This document shows, one piece after another, positions 43,090-52,660 of a stretch of DNA of 64,000 nt. Source of the DNA: Clostridia bacterium. GTDB taxonomy: Bacteria > Bacillota > Clostridia > Oscillospirales > QAKW01. Each line of letters opens with the position of its first letter. The stretch's first letter is position 1. The position numbers were made by a program, and so were the translations under genes. Where the stretch lies: contig JAFTZM010000021.1 in NCBI GenBank assembly GCA_017464525.1, positions 1-64,000 on the forward strand. Reading direction: 5' to 3'. The notes beneath the pieces are model-generated. The model saw nothing but the letters and a program-made list of their open reading frames with translations, had not been told where the DNA came from and did no database searches.

Positions 43090-45489
43090 ATGAATGTAAC
43101 AAAAGGCTGGCTGGCAGATTTTCTGGAATTAAACGAATCTGCCGCCGATATTGCAAAAGATATGACCATGAGCGGCTCCAAGGTTGAGACCTTCAGCTGC
43201 TGGAACGATAACATCAGCAACGTGGTAGTGGGCCATCTGCTGGAGGTGGTTCCCCATCCCGATTCCGATCATCTGCAGATCTGCCAGGTGGATGTGGGCG
43301 AAGCCGAACCGGTACAGATCATCACCGGTGCTCAGAACATCAAAGTGGGGGATTATGTTCCCGCCGCCTTGGACAACAGCCTGCTGCCCGGCGGTGTCAA
43401 GATCAAAAAGGGCAAGCTGCGCGGCCTGCCCTCCAACGGAATGCTTTGCTCTTTAGGCGAGCTGAACCTGACCACCGGTAATTTCCCCGAATGCATTGAG
43501 GACGGCATTATGATCCTGCCCGGGGAGTACAAGCCCGGCACTCCCATCGATGAAGCGCTGGGGCTGAACGATCCCATGATCGAATTTGAGATCACCCCCA
43601 ACCGCCCCGACTGCCTTTCTGTGATCGGCCTGGCCAGAGAAGCTGCTGCCACCTACCGTCGGCCCTTCAATAAGCATATTCCTGAATACCATGAGGACAC
43701 CGCCGATGATATCAAGAATTATCTTTCCGTAACGGTGGAAGAGCCCGCCGCTTGCCCTCGCTACATGGCAAGGGTCGTAAAAAATGTTAAGATCGGCCCC
43801 TCTCCCCTGTGGCTCCGCAACCGGTTGTATGCAGTAGGTGTGCGGCCCATCAACAATGTGGTAGACATTACCAACTATGTGATGCTGGAGTACGGCCAGC
43901 CCATGCACGCCTTTGATTACCGTACCATCCGGGGCAAAGAGATCCGGGTCAAAATGGCCGGCGATCAGGAAAAGTTTACCACTCTGGATGGGCAGGAGCG
44001 TACCCTGCAGTCCTCCATGCTGACCATTGCCGACGGCGAAGGCACCATTGCAGTTGCCGGTATTATGGGCGGCCTGAACAGCGAGATCGAAAATGATACT
44101 GCAACCATCGTATTTGAATCGGCGAACTTTGACGGTGTAACCATCCGGAAGGCTTCCCGGGCGCTCGGCCTGAGAACCGATGCCTCCTCCCGCTACGAAA
44201 AAGGGCTGGATCCGGTGATGACCGAAGGTGCCATCAACCGTGCCTGCGAGCTGGCTGAGCTGCTGGCCGGCGGTACGGTAGTTGCCGGTGTGCTGGATGT
44301 AAACAACGATACCCGCAAGCCCCGCACCATCACCCTGCGCCCCGACCGAGTCAACGCATTTCTCGGCACTGAGATCGAGCCTACCTTTATGAAGGACTCC
44401 CTCACCATGCTGGAGTTCGGCGTGGACGACAGCAAGAGCCCCTGGGAAGTCTCCATTCCCTCCTTCCGTGATGATGTGGAGGGCGAAGCCGATCTGGCAG
44501 AAGAGATCGTACGTCTGTATGGTTACAACAATATCCCCACCACTCTGGTTCAGATGGCTACCACCCAAGGGATGCTGACCCCTGCTCAGGCGCTGCAGAA
44601 GACCATGAATGAGACTCTGCTGGCCTGCGGCTACAGCGAGATCTGCACCTACAGCTTCATCAGCCCTAAGGTCTACGATAAGCTGCTGCTGCCTGCAGAC
44701 AGTAGCTACCGGCAATCGGTGGTCATCTCCAATCCTCTGGGCGAGGACACCAGCGTGATGCGTACCACCGCTCTGGGCAGTATGCTGGCCACCCTTTCCA
44801 CCAACTACAATAACCGTAATCTGGAGGCCCGCCTCTTTGAGCCTGCCACCACCTACACTTACACCGGAGCAGACACCCTCCCCTATGAGCAGGTAGAATA
44901 TGTTCTGGGCTGCTACGGCAAAAATGAAAGCTTTTACACCCTCAAGGGTGCTGTGGAGCAGTTGCTGAAGGCTACCGGCCTGAAGCCGGAGCTGGTAGAA
45001 TTTACTCCTTGGAGAGAGCATCCCACCTTCCATCCCGGAAAGACTGCCGAGATCCTTTACCAAGGTGAGGTTCTGGGCTTTATGGGCGAGGTTCATCCGC
45101 TGATCCCGGCTCAGTTTGAGCTGCCTGAAGGGGTTTGGGTGGCCGATCTTTACTTTGAGAAGATCCTGGCAGCCGCAAAGCCCGCCAAGGAATATCATCC
45201 GCTGCCTAAGTTCCCTGCCACCGCACGGGATCTGGCCTTTGTGTGCAAGAAATCCCTGACGGTCGGTTCCATGGAAAAGGTGATCCGTGAAAAGGGCGGA
45301 AATATTCTGGAAAGCGTTGCCCTCTTTGACATCTACGAAGGAAAGCAGATCGCAGAAGGCATGAAGAGCGTGGCCTTCAGCCTGACCTTCCGTGCTGCCG
45401 ACCGCACCCTGAGCGATGAAGAGATCGATCAGAAGGTCAAAAAGATGGTAGACGGCATCGTTGCCCTCGGCGCCACCCTCAGATCTTAA
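43090..45489 (+). CDS. pheT: Phenylalanyl-tRNA synthetase beta subunit
   Basis: The 799-residue subunit shows an EMAP/OB-type tRNA-binding domain (about 40-150: VVGHLLEVVPHPDSDHLQIC), the B3/B4 editing domain (VRPINNVVDITNYVMLEYGQ), the B5 region, the catalytic-like core, and a C-terminal FDX-ACB anticodon-binding domain (about 705-799: PKFPATARDLAFVC). It begins 18 bp after pheS with TTAGGAGGT upstream. Length is normal. Confidence 0.96.
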   Translation: MNVTKGWLADFLELNESAADIAKDMTMSGSKVETFSCWNDNISNVVVGHLLEVVPHPDSDHLQICQVDVGEAEPVQIITGAQNIKVGDYVPAALDNSLLPGGVKIKKGKLRGLPSNGMLCSLGELNLTTGNFPECIEDGIMILPGEYKPGTPIDEALGLNDPMIEFEITPNRPDCLSVIGLAREAAATYRRPFNKHIPEYHEDTADDIKNYLSVTVEEPAACPRYMARVVKNVKIGPSPLWLRNRLYAVGVRPINNVVDITNYVMLEYGQPMHAFDYRTIRGKEIRVKMAGDQEKFTTLDGQERTLQSSMLTIADGEGTIAVAGIMGGLNSEIENDTATIVFESANFDGVTIRKASRALGLRTDASSRYEKGLDPVMTEGAINRACELAELLAGGTVVAGVLDVNNDTRKPRTITLRPDRVNAFLGTEIEPTFMKDSLTMLEFGVDDSKSPWEVSIPSFRDDVEGEADLAEEIVRLYGYNNIPTTLVQMATTQGMLTPAQALQKTMNETLLACGYSEICTYSFISPKVYDKLLLPADSSYRQSVVISNPLGEDTSVMRTTALGSMLATLSTNYNNRNLEARLFEPATTYTYTGADTLPYEQVEYVLGCYGKNESFYTLKGAVEQLLKATGLKPELVEFTPWREHPTFHPGKTAEILYQGEVLGFMGEVHPLIPAQFELPEGVWVADLYFEKILAAAKPAKEYHPLPKFPATARDLAFVCKKSLTVGSMEKVIREKGGNILESVALFDIYEGKQIAEGMKSVAFSLTFRAADRTLSDEEIDQKVKKMVDGIVALGATLRS

Positions 45490-45522
45490 ACTAGAGTGGG
45501 TAAAATAATCCGAACCAGCCTC

Positions 45523-45552
45523 AAAGCGGCGATTTTTCGCCGCTTTAATTTT
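45523..45552 (+). terminator. Terminator of pheST
   Basis: A 10-bp stem AAAGCGGCGA/TCGCCGCTTT (45523-45532, 45537-45546) followed by AATTTT. Confidence 0.85.
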
Positions 45553-45565
45553 CATAAAAATAGTC

Positions 45566-45594
45566 TTGTATTCCTAATCAAAAGGTAGTATAAT
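45566..45594 (+). promoter_or_regulatory. Promoter of ireB
   Basis: TTGTAT (45566-45571) and TATAAT (45589-45594) with a 17-bp spacer. Confidence 0.8.
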
Positions 45595-45627
45595 AATTCT
45601 ATATTATTTAGCAGGAGGTTATAAAAT

Positions 45628-45873
45628 ATGCTGGAAGAAACACAATCCTTTAAAATTAAAAAGGATGAAAAAATGGAGATGAAAGAGATCCTTACAGCGG
45701 TTTACGATGCGTTGAAGGAAAAAGGCTATAACCCCCTGAACCAGATCGTGGGTTATATCTTAAGTGAAGACCCCACCTACATCACCAACCACAATAACGC
45801 CCGGGCGCTGATCCGCAAGATCGATCGGGATGAATTGCTGGGTGAACTTGTAAAATTCTATTTAGATCATTAA
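45628..45873 (+). CDS. ireB: IreB-family regulatory phosphoprotein (UPF0297)
   Basis: The 81-residue protein matches the IreB/UPF0297 family ([21 protein letters not shown] then [21 protein letters not shown]). In enterococci IreB is phosphorylated by the PASTA kinase IreK and represses intrinsic cephalosporin resistance. In most Firmicutes it is followed by ruvX and a yrzB-like gene; here it stands alone between two terminators, so the usual cluster is broken. AGGAGG lies 9 nt before the ATG. Confidence 0.92.
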   Translation: MLEETQSFKIKKDEKMEMKEILTAVYDALKEKGYNPLNQIVGYILSEDPTYITNHNNARALIRKIDRDELLGELVKFYLDH

Positions 45874-45904
45874 AATAACGGCAGCCATCGGCTGCCGTTA
45901 TTTT
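45874..45904. terminator. Bidirectional terminator of ireB and the convergent lipoprotein gene
   Basis: A 13-bp perfect stem (45874-45886 with 45890-45902) with A- and T-tracts on its two sides. Confidence 0.92.
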
Positions 45905-46817
45905 ATTTAATCTCGGGATAGTATTGAATTGTGGGCTTATCGCCGGTATAAAGGATCAGGCTATCGCTCATGATCTGCAGATAATCATATTCCTCCAGGG
46001 ATCCCCAATCATAGTTTTTTCGGTTGGCATAATCCACCGAAACGATGGTATGATCGTTCACGGTGATCAGCCGGTCACCGGCAACATTAAAATAAGTAAA
46101 GCTGCCGGAAAGATGCTTGGTGATCTTGGCATTTTCCGCATCATAGGTGCAGAGGGTATTCTGCTGGGTACCGGAATTATCAATGAGAAAGGCAATATCA
46201 GCGCCGCCATTTAGGGAGACCACATCCCGGCAGTGCTCATAGACGCCCCGGTAGATGATGGATTCCAGATCCGTCTCAAAGGGCTTCACAATAAAGAGAT
46301 CCTTGGTATCATCGTGATAATAAAGCCCGTGATCGGTGATCCAGAAGGCATTGGCGGTATGCTTCAGATCGATCTGCCCCCCTTCGCCGGTGGTAAGATC
46401 AAAGGTATAAACATAAGCGCCGTGCTCATCGGTGATATAATAGACCGTATTCCCATGCACCTGATAGGCCATTACGCCGCTCAGCAGCTCGCTATAGGAT
46501 TTTTCTGCCAGATCATAGCAGTACAGCTCCGAGCCCTGCAGATACTTAAAAAAGATCTTATTGCCCAGCATGGCAATATAATAAATATCCCCTTCCACCA
46601 GAAACCGGCTGTCGTTCTTCTTTTTATTATAGAGGACCAGCCCGACTTTACCGTCCTCTTCCCCACGCAGAGCGATCCAGTCACCCTGCTCGGTAGCCAG
46701 GGTATTGCCCCATTTGAGGCCATTGGTAAAGGTATCCTCCACCTGGATCTTGCCGCAGGAGGAAAGACCCAGCAGCAGGGCAAGAAGGAGAAAAAAAGCA
46801 ACGATTCTATTTCTCAT
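45903..46817 (-). CDS. Putative lipoprotein with beta-propeller-like repeats
   Basis: The 304-residue protein has a lipoprotein signal (RNRIVAFFLLLALLLGLSSC, Cys at residue 21). The rest is made of repeated short beta-strand units of the form GDIYYIAMLGNKIFF, HGNTVYYITDEHGAYVY and DHGLYYHDDTKDLF, as in six- or eight-bladed propellers of the DUF5050 kind; this assignment is from the repeat pattern only. It would face the outside of the cell. It starts 2 bp after rhaB and is probably translated from the same message. Confidence 0.75.
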   Translation of the reverse strand: MRNRIVAFFLLLALLLGLSSCGKIQVEDTFTNGLKWGNTLATEQGDWIALRGEEDGKVGLVLYNKKKNDSRFLVEGDIYYIAMLGNKIFFKYLQGSELYCYDLAEKSYSELLSGVMAYQVHGNTVYYITDEHGAYVYTFDLTTGEGGQIDLKHTANAFWITDHGLYYHDDTKDLFIVKPFETDLESIIYRGVYEHCRDVVSLNGGADIAFLIDNSGTQQNTLCTYDAENAKITKHLSGSFTYFNVAGDRLITVNDHTIVSVDYANRKNYDWGSLEEYDYLQIMSDSLILYTGDKPTIQYYPEIK

Positions 46818-46819
46818 TT

Positions 46820-48226
46820 TTATTTCTCCCGGGGAAGGTAGGTCTTAACGGGGAAGGAATCGGCGATCAGCTTACGGGCCTCCTGCACATCCTGCACCGC
46901 GCCCAGAGTGATGAGCTGAACGGCGATATTGCCCAGAACAGTTGCCTCAATGGGCCCGGCATACACCGGCAGGCCGGTAGCATCAGCGGAAAGCTGGCAA
47001 AGCAGGGTATCCTGAATACCGCCGCCCACCATCCGCAGGGCGGTGAACTTCTTGCCGGTCACATTGGCCAGATGAGCCACCGCTTCCTTATATTTGGCGG
47101 CCAGGCTGTAATAGATCACCCGCATCACATCGCCGTCTGTTTCCGGAACCGGCTGGTTGGTCTCCCGGCAGATGGTACGGATCCGCTCCGGCATATTGCC
47201 CGGAGGAGAAAGGCGGCCGTCGTCCACATCGATGACAGAAGATATGGTGCTTTCCAGCGCCATATTCTTGAGATCCTCAAAGGAATAATCCTTCCCCTGC
47301 TTCTTAAAGAAGCGCTTGGTCTCCTGGATCAGCCAGAGACCCATGATATTCCGCAGGAAGCGGACATTGCCGTAGGCACCGCCCTCATTGGAGAGGCGGG
47401 CTTCCCGGGCGGCATCGTCGGTGATAGGAGCATCCATTTCACAGCCCAGAAGGCTCCAGGTGCCGCAGCTGATAAAGGCTGTTTCCTCACCGGGGGCGGC
47501 AGGAACCGCCAGAACTGCGCTGGCAGTATCGTGGGAGCCCACAGAGATCACCTTGGTTTCGGGGATCATCAGCTCCTCCTGCAACTTGGGGGTGATGGTG
47601 CCCAGCACCCGGCCGGAAAGATGAATTTCAGGCAGGATGGCGGGATCCAGCTCCAGCGCCTTCAGCAGCTTCTCATCCCACTTTTTGGTGCGGACGTTCA
47701 TCAGCGAAGTGGTAGAAACATTGGAAAAATCCGCGTTTTTCACCCCGGTGAGGAAATAGCCGAAAAGATCCGGCATCATAAGCAGTGTCTTAGCGCTCTT
47801 GAGCATCCAGGGCTGCTGCTGTTGCAGGGTATAAAGTTGATACACGGTATTGAAGGGCAGGTAGGGCACGCCGGAGATCTGATAGACTTCTTCCTCGGGA
47901 ATTTTATCGAAAAAGCCGGGGCCGATCTCCGCATAGGCGGTATCGCGATAGTTGCGGGGATTGCCGATCAGGCGGCCGGATTCATCCAGCAGGCCGAAAT
48001 CCACACCCCAGGTATCAATACCGACACTATCCACAGCGCCGGCCTTCATCAGGCCCTGCTTGATCTCATGATAGAGGCGGGCAACGTCCCAATAAAAGGT
48101 ATCGCCGATCTGCACAGGGTCGTTGGAAAAGCGGTGGATCTCCTCCATTTTGATCTTTCCATTTTCCAAGGTTGCGGCCATGGCACGGCCGCTGGAAGCA
48201 CCAAAATCGAATGCAAGTATTTTCAT
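46820..48226 (-). CDS. rhaB: Rhamnulokinase (FGGY sugar kinase)
   Basis: The 468-residue protein has the RhaB-type start ILAFDFGASSGRAM, the FYWDVARLYHEIKQGL segment, VDSVGIDTWGVDFGLLD, PFNTVYQLYTLQQQQPWML, VGSHDTASAV, and CGTWSLLGCE, characteristic of rhamnulokinase. It phosphorylates L-rhamnulose. No rhaA, rhaD, transporter or regulator is adjacent, and the partner gene is a lipoprotein, so the pathway must be completed elsewhere or the substrate may differ. AAGGAG lies 7 nt before the ATG. Confidence 0.9.
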   Translation of the reverse strand: MKILAFDFGASSGRAMAATLENGKIKMEEIHRFSNDPVQIGDTFYWDVARLYHEIKQGLMKAGAVDSVGIDTWGVDFGLLDESGRLIGNPRNYRDTAYAEIGPGFFDKIPEEEVYQISGVPYLPFNTVYQLYTLQQQQPWMLKSAKTLLMMPDLFGYFLTGVKNADFSNVSTTSLMNVRTKKWDEKLLKALELDPAILPEIHLSGRVLGTITPKLQEELMIPETKVISVGSHDTASAVLAVPAAPGEETAFISCGTWSLLGCEMDAPITDDAAREARLSNEGGAYGNVRFLRNIMGLWLIQETKRFFKKQGKDYSFEDLKNMALESTISSVIDVDDGRLSPPGNMPERIRTICRETNQPVPETDGDVMRVIYYSLAAKYKEAVAHLANVTGKKFTALRMVGGGIQDTLLCQLSADATGLPVYAGPIEATVLGNIAVQLITLGAVQDVQEARKLIADSFPVKTYLPREK

Positions 48227-48293
48227 CGGAATTCTCCTTATAAAGCATTTTTAATAAGTATAACACGGATGGCGCAAAAAAGGAAGAGATTTA

Positions 48294-48322
48294 TTGACGA
48301 ATTTTCACCGGAGGTGTATAAT
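48294..48322 (+). promoter_or_regulatory. Promoter of the PLP-lyase/PHP operon
   Basis: TTGACG (48294-48299) and TATAAT (48317-48322) with a 17-bp spacer. Confidence 0.8.
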
Positions 48323-48351
48323 ATGGAGAAAAGAAAGGAGTTGCAGAAGCT

Positions 48352-49581
48352 TTGAACATACAACAAGCAGATAAGCTGGCCATAGAACGGATCGCTCCGG
48401 CGGTAAGGGAAGCCGAAGAGGTGGCCTTTTATACCACCAACCGTGTGCTGGAGGCCTTTCGGGCAGAGCGGGTCAGCGAGACCCATTTTGCCGGCTCTAC
48501 CGGCTATGGCTACGGAGACCGGGGCCGGGATACGCTGGATAAGCTCTTTGCCCGGGCGTTGGAGGCGGAGGATTGCCTGGTGCGCCCCCAATTTATTTCC
48601 GGTACCCATACCCTGACCGTCGCCCTTTTCGGGGTACTGCGTCCCGGAGACATCATGCTGGCGGTAACAGGCAAGCCCTATGACACCTTAGACGAGGTGA
48701 TCGGTCTTGCCGGCAATGCAGGCGACGGATCTCTGAAGGATTTCGGCATTCAATATCAGCAGGTCGATTTAAAGGACGGCGGCATTGATTTTGACGGGAT
48801 CGAAAATGCCCTGAAAAATCCGGCGGTAAAGATGATCTTTATTCAAAAATCCAAGGGCTACCAGAACCGGCCCACCCTTTCCGCTGTGGAGATCGGCAAG
48901 ATCGCTCATTTCGCCCATGAGCTCCGCCCGGAGATCATTGTGATGGTAGACAATTGCTACGGCGAATTCTGTGAAATGCATGAGCCCACCTATTACGGGG
49001 TGGATCTGATGGCCGGCTCTCTGATCAAAAATCCCGGCGGCGGCATTGCCCCCACCGGCGGCTATATTGCCGGAAGAAGCGATCTCATTGAGCAATGCGC
49101 CTACCGGCTGACCTCTCCCGGCATCGGCCGCGAAAGCGGATGCACCCTGAACGTTTTAAGAGAGCTTTACCAAGGCTTATTTCTGGCGCCTCACACCGTT
49201 TTGCAGGCCAAAAAGACCGCCATCTATGCTGCGGCGATGTTTGAGCAGTTAGGGTGCGAGACCTCCCCCGCCTATGACGGGCCTCGCTATGATATTATTC
49301 AAACCATTGCCACCGGCAGCCCCGAGAGCCTGCTGGCCTTCTGCAAGGGGATCCAGTCCGGGTCTCCGGTGGACAGCTATGTGACCCCGGAGGCATGGGA
49401 GATGCCGGGGTATGATGCGCCGGTCGTGATGGCGGCAGGAGCCTTTGTGATGGGCGCTTCCATTGAACTTTCTGCCGACGGCCCCATGAAGCCGCCTTAC
49501 ACCGCCTTCCTGCAGGGCGGGCTAACCTTTGAAAGCGGTCGGCTGGGGATCATGAGAGCTTTTGAGGAAATGAACAAATGA
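48352..49581 (+). CDS. PLP-dependent lyase of the methionine gamma-lyase / aluminium resistance family (YnbB-like)
   Basis: The 409-residue fold-type I enzyme matches the YnbB group: FAGSTGYGYGDRGRDTLD, RPQFISGTHTL, KSKGYQNRPTL, VDNCYGEFCE and the PLP lysine in GSLIKNPGGGIAPTGGYI. The family is annotated as cystathionine-lyase-like and was linked to aluminium resistance; the true substrate is not settled. The start is TTG at 48352 with AAAGGAG 11 nt upstream; no ATG or GTG lies near. It overlaps the PHP gene by 4 bp (ATGA). It is often found near glnR or miaA-hfq in other Firmicutes; not here. Confidence 0.88.
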   Translation: MNIQQADKLAIERIAPAVREAEEVAFYTTNRVLEAFRAERVSETHFAGSTGYGYGDRGRDTLDKLFARALEAEDCLVRPQFISGTHTLTVALFGVLRPGDIMLAVTGKPYDTLDEVIGLAGNAGDGSLKDFGIQYQQVDLKDGGIDFDGIENALKNPAVKMIFIQKSKGYQNRPTLSAVEIGKIAHFAHELRPEIIVMVDNCYGEFCEMHEPTYYGVDLMAGSLIKNPGGGIAPTGGYIAGRSDLIEQCAYRLTSPGIGRESGCTLNVLRELYQGLFLAPHTVLQAKKTAIYAAAMFEQLGCETSPAYDGPRYDIIQTIATGSPESLLAFCKGIQSGSPVDSYVTPEAWEMPGYDAPVVMAAGAFVMGASIELSADGPMKPPYTAFLQGGLTFESGRLGIMRAFEEMNK

Positions 49582-50468
49582 TCGATCTGCATATGCACAC
49601 CACCGCCTCTGACGGTGAACGGACCCCTGCTGAAATCCTTCAAAAATGCGAGGCATTGGGGTTGGAGCTGATCTCCATCAGCGATCACTACACCATGGAT
49701 GGCTATGACCAATTAAAAGACCCGGCGGTACGGAGTTTATTTTCCGGGGAGATCCTCCCCGCCTGCGAATTCAGCGCTCATTTCAACGGTATCTCCATTG
49801 AGGTGCTGGGGTACGGCATCGACCCGGAGGATGCCAGGGACTACCTGAAAAAGACTTACCCTCCCCTGAAGGAAAAACAGCGGCGGGAGATGGAGCAATT
49901 GATCCTGCAATACCGAGAACGAGGCTTTCAATTCGACGAAGCTGCGGTGCGGAGCAACTTCAACGCTCACGGGGGCAGAACTGCCATGCAGATAGAGCTG
50001 CGCAGATACCCGGAGAATGTGGCCCGCTTCTTTGACCCGGCCTCTGAAACCAGCGAAAAGAGCTTTTTGCGCCGGGAGGTCTCCAATCCGGAAAGCCCCT
50101 ATTTCATGAACACCGAAGGCCTCTACCCTTCTGCCAAGGAGGTCTGCGAGACCATCCGTTCCCTGGGAGGAAAGGCGGTCATTGCCCATCCCGGCTGCTA
50201 CAACCAGCGGGTATACGAAAATCTGGAGACCCTTATTCAGACCGCACGGCCGGACGGTCTGGAGGCATGGTATTCCACCCACACGCCGGAACAGCGGCAG
50301 CATCTGCTTTCTCTCTGCGAAAAATATGACCTGATCTACAGCGGGGGCAGCGATTACCACAACGATGCCCGGGAAAAGGTGGGTAATGTACTGGGAATGG
50401 CAGAGCTTGCCGATATTTTCCCCGTGAAAGAGATCCGCCAATGGGCCGACAAACTGAAAAAAATATAA
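49578..50468 (+). CDS. PHP-domain phosphoesterase
   Basis: The 296-residue protein has the PHP metal-binding motifs in order: IDLHMHTTASDGERTP, ISISDHYTMDGYD, ILPACEFSA, VIAHPG near residue 205 and GGSDYHND near 255. Single-domain relatives hydrolyse nucleoside 3',5'-bisphosphates or trim RNA 5' ends (RNase AM/YciV type), and that is the most likely role. It is coupled to the upstream lyase by an ATGA overlap. It ends in a terminator shared with pyk. Confidence 0.88.
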   Translation: MIDLHMHTTASDGERTPAEILQKCEALGLELISISDHYTMDGYDQLKDPAVRSLFSGEILPACEFSAHFNGISIEVLGYGIDPEDARDYLKKTYPPLKEKQRREMEQLILQYRERGFQFDEAAVRSNFNAHGGRTAMQIELRRYPENVARFFDPASETSEKSFLRREVSNPESPYFMNTEGLYPSAKEVCETIRSLGGKAVIAHPGCYNQRVYENLETLIQTARPDGLEAWYSTHTPEQRQHLLSLCEKYDLIYSGGSDYHNDAREKVGNVLGMAELADIFPVKEIRQWADKLKKI

Positions 50469-50472
50469 AAAG

Positions 50473-50508
50473 ATTGCTGATCTCCTGCGTCGGAGATCAG
50501 CAATTTTT
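50473..50508. terminator. Bidirectional terminator between the PHP gene and pyk
   Basis: A 13-bp perfect stem (50473-50485, 50492-50504), loop TGCGTC, with A-tract left and T-tract right. Confidence 0.92.
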
Positions 50509-51925
50509 ATTCTTCAATGGTTTCAACTTTGATGAGATTGGTATTTCCCGATTCCCCGTTGATGATGCCGCCGGTCACCACCAGGGTATCCCCCACATCC
50601 AAATGGAAGGACTCCACAGCAGCCTCCTTGGCTTCTTCAAAGAGATCCCCAAGGTTGGTCACCAGGGTGCCGAGAACCGGAGTAACGCCCCAGGAAAGGG
50701 CCAATTTACGCCAAGTACGTTCGTTGGCCGTTAAGCCCACGATATCCACCGGGCAGCGGTAGCGGGATACCATCCGGGCGGTCATGCCCGAAAGGGAGCA
50801 GACCACAATGGCCTTGGCATCCAGATCCATCGCCATACCGCAGGTGGCGTGAGAAATGGCATCCACCGGGTTTTTAATGATAAATTCATTATTGTAAAAG
50901 CGCTTACGGTAAGAGATATTCTGCTCTGTCTTTTCGGCGATCCGGGCCATGGTCTCCACAGTTTTGACCGGGTACTTGCCGGCTGCGGTCTCGCCGGAGA
51001 GCATAATGGCACTGGTGCCGTCGTATACCGCATTGGCCACATCGGAGATCTCCGCACGGGTGGGGCGGGGATTATGGATCATGGATTCCAGCATCTCGGT
51101 GGCAGTAATGGTACGTTTTCCCAGCTTACGGCAGGTGGTGATGATCCGTTTCTGGATAGCGGGCAGCTCCTCAAAGGGAATCTCGACCCCCATATCGCCC
51201 CGGGCGACCATGATCCCATCGCTTTCCTTGCAGATCTCTTCAATATTATCTACACCGGCCTGATTTTCGATCTTTGCGATCAGATCCGTATTGGCGCAGC
51301 CGTTAGCACGGATAAATTTCCTTACATCCACCAGATCCTGGCGGCAGGAAACAAAGGAGCAGGCAATAAAATCCACCCCATGCTGGATCCCGAAGAGGAT
51401 ATCCGCTTTATCCTGCGCGCTGAGATAGGGCTGCTTCAGGGTCTTATTGGGGAAGCTCATGCTCTTACGGTCGGAGAGTACACCGCCGATCTCGGTACGG
51501 CAGATGATATCCGGGCCCTTAATTTCTTCCACAGCGAAAGAAACCAAGCCATCATTGACTAGAATACGGTCGCCGGGAGCCAGCTCCTCCGCCAGCGCCT
51601 TATAGCTGACGGAAACACGGGTCTCATCCCCCTCCACATCCTCTGCGGTAAAAATAAAGGTTGCACCGTCTGCAACGGTAACGCTGCCTTTTTTGAAGGT
51701 TTTGATGCGGTATTCCGGGCCCTTTGTATCCAGCAGGATGGCAATGGGCATCTTCAGCTTTTCCCGCACCCGCTTGATCATGGCGATCCGCTCAGCGTGC
51801 TCCTCATGGGTACCGTGGGAAAAATTCAGCCGAGCCACATTCAGGCCGGCCTGGCACATAGCAGTAAAGGTTTTTTCATCAGAAGATGCAGGACCGATGG
51901 TACATACGATTTTAGTTTTTCTCAT
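50507..51925 (-). CDS. pyk: Pyruvate kinase
   Basis: The 472-residue enzyme has TKIVCTIGPASSDEKTF, NFSHGTHEEH, LDTKGPEYR, the signature ARGDMGVEIPFEELP and TATEMLESMIHNPRPTRAEI. It makes pyruvate and ATP from PEP. It ends after the C-domain and lacks the extra PEP-utiliser domain seen in Bacillus pyruvate kinase. It begins 18 bp after rpe with a strong CGGAGG site and is likely in an rpe-pyk operon. Confidence 0.97.
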   Translation of the reverse strand: MRKTKIVCTIGPASSDEKTFTAMCQAGLNVARLNFSHGTHEEHAERIAMIKRVREKLKMPIAILLDTKGPEYRIKTFKKGSVTVADGATFIFTAEDVEGDETRVSVSYKALAEELAPGDRILVNDGLVSFAVEEIKGPDIICRTEIGGVLSDRKSMSFPNKTLKQPYLSAQDKADILFGIQHGVDFIACSFVSCRQDLVDVRKFIRANGCANTDLIAKIENQAGVDNIEEICKESDGIMVARGDMGVEIPFEELPAIQKRIITTCRKLGKRTITATEMLESMIHNPRPTRAEISDVANAVYDGTSAIMLSGETAAGKYPVKTVETMARIAEKTEQNISYRKRFYNNEFIIKNPVDAISHATCGMAMDLDAKAIVVCSLSGMTARMVSRYRCPVDIVGLTANERTWRKLALSWGVTPVLGTLVTNLGDLFEEAKEAAVESFHLDVGDTLVVTGGIINGESGNTNLIKVETIEE

Positions 51926-51943
51926 GTCTTTCCTCCGTAGGAC

Positions 51944-52606
51944 TTAAAGGGTTTGAAAGCGTGCAGTAAAATTTTTAGCATTCTGCTCAGTTTGATCTTT
52001 AGAAAAAACCGCAGAACCAGCCACGATCACGTTGGCACCGGCCTCGGTGACCACCGGCAGATTATCCAGATTGATGCCGCCATCCACCTGAATATGATAA
52101 TGGAGCCCCAGCTCCTCCCGCATGGTACGGATGGCAGAGACCTTGGGCATCATATCGGCCATGAACTTCTGGCCGCCGAAGCCGGGCTCTACGGTCATAA
52201 TCAACACCATATCGCAAAGGGGCAGGTATTCCTTCACCGCCTCGGCGGGGGTGGCAGGCTTCAGCGCAATGGCAAAGGACTTCCCGGCCTCATGGACCCG
52301 ATCAGCGATCTCCCGGATCTTTTCGGTGGCCTCCAGATGAACACAGATCAGATCTGCGCCGGCCGCCAGAAAATCATCGATATAGCGCTCGGGGCGTTCG
52401 ATCATCAGATGAACGTCGAAGAATGCATCCGTCACCGGGCGCAGACTCTTCATAACAGGGCCGCCGAAAGAGATATTGGGCACGAACATTCCGTCCATCA
52501 CATCGATATGAAGCCATTCGGCCCCGCCCCGCACGGCGGCATTGGCATCCTCGCCCAGCCGGGCAAAATCCGAAGCTAAAAGTGAAGGCGATAAGATATA
52601 CTTCAT
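51944..52606 (-). CDS. rpe: Ribulose-phosphate 3-epimerase
   Basis: The 220-residue TIM barrel has SPSLLASDFARLGED, WLHIDVMDGMFVPNISFG, HLMIERPERYI, LIMTVEPGFGGQKFM and VDGGINLDNLP, covering the catalytic Asp and the metal-binding His and Asp. It interconverts ribulose 5-phosphate and xylulose 5-phosphate. The start at 52606 has GGGAGGATT upstream. It is separated from the HPr gene by a terminator. Confidence 0.96.
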   Translation of the reverse strand: MKYILSPSLLASDFARLGEDANAAVRGGAEWLHIDVMDGMFVPNISFGGPVMKSLRPVTDAFFDVHLMIERPERYIDDFLAAGADLICVHLEATEKIREIADRVHEAGKSFAIALKPATPAEAVKEYLPLCDMVLIMTVEPGFGGQKFMADMMPKVSAIRTMREELGLHYHIQVDGGINLDNLPVVTEAGANVIVAGSAVFSKDQTEQNAKNFTARFQTL

Positions 52607-52623
52607 TTTAAATCCTCCCAATG

Positions 52624-52656
52624 AAAAAAGCACTGCGATTGGATGCAGTGCTTTTA
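52624..52656 (-). terminator. Terminator of the HPr gene
   Basis: An AAAAGCACTGC/GCAGTGCTTTT stem (52626-52636, 52645-52655) with TTTTTT following on the minus strand. Confidence 0.9.
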
Positions 52657-52660
52657 GTTC

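Noticed and set aside
48323-48355. A 10-codon ORF (ATG GAG AAA ...) overlapping the start of the PLP-lyase gene, as a possible uORF
   Set aside because: Its ATG is immediately after the -10 box, so it would lie upstream of the transcription start and not be in the mRNA.
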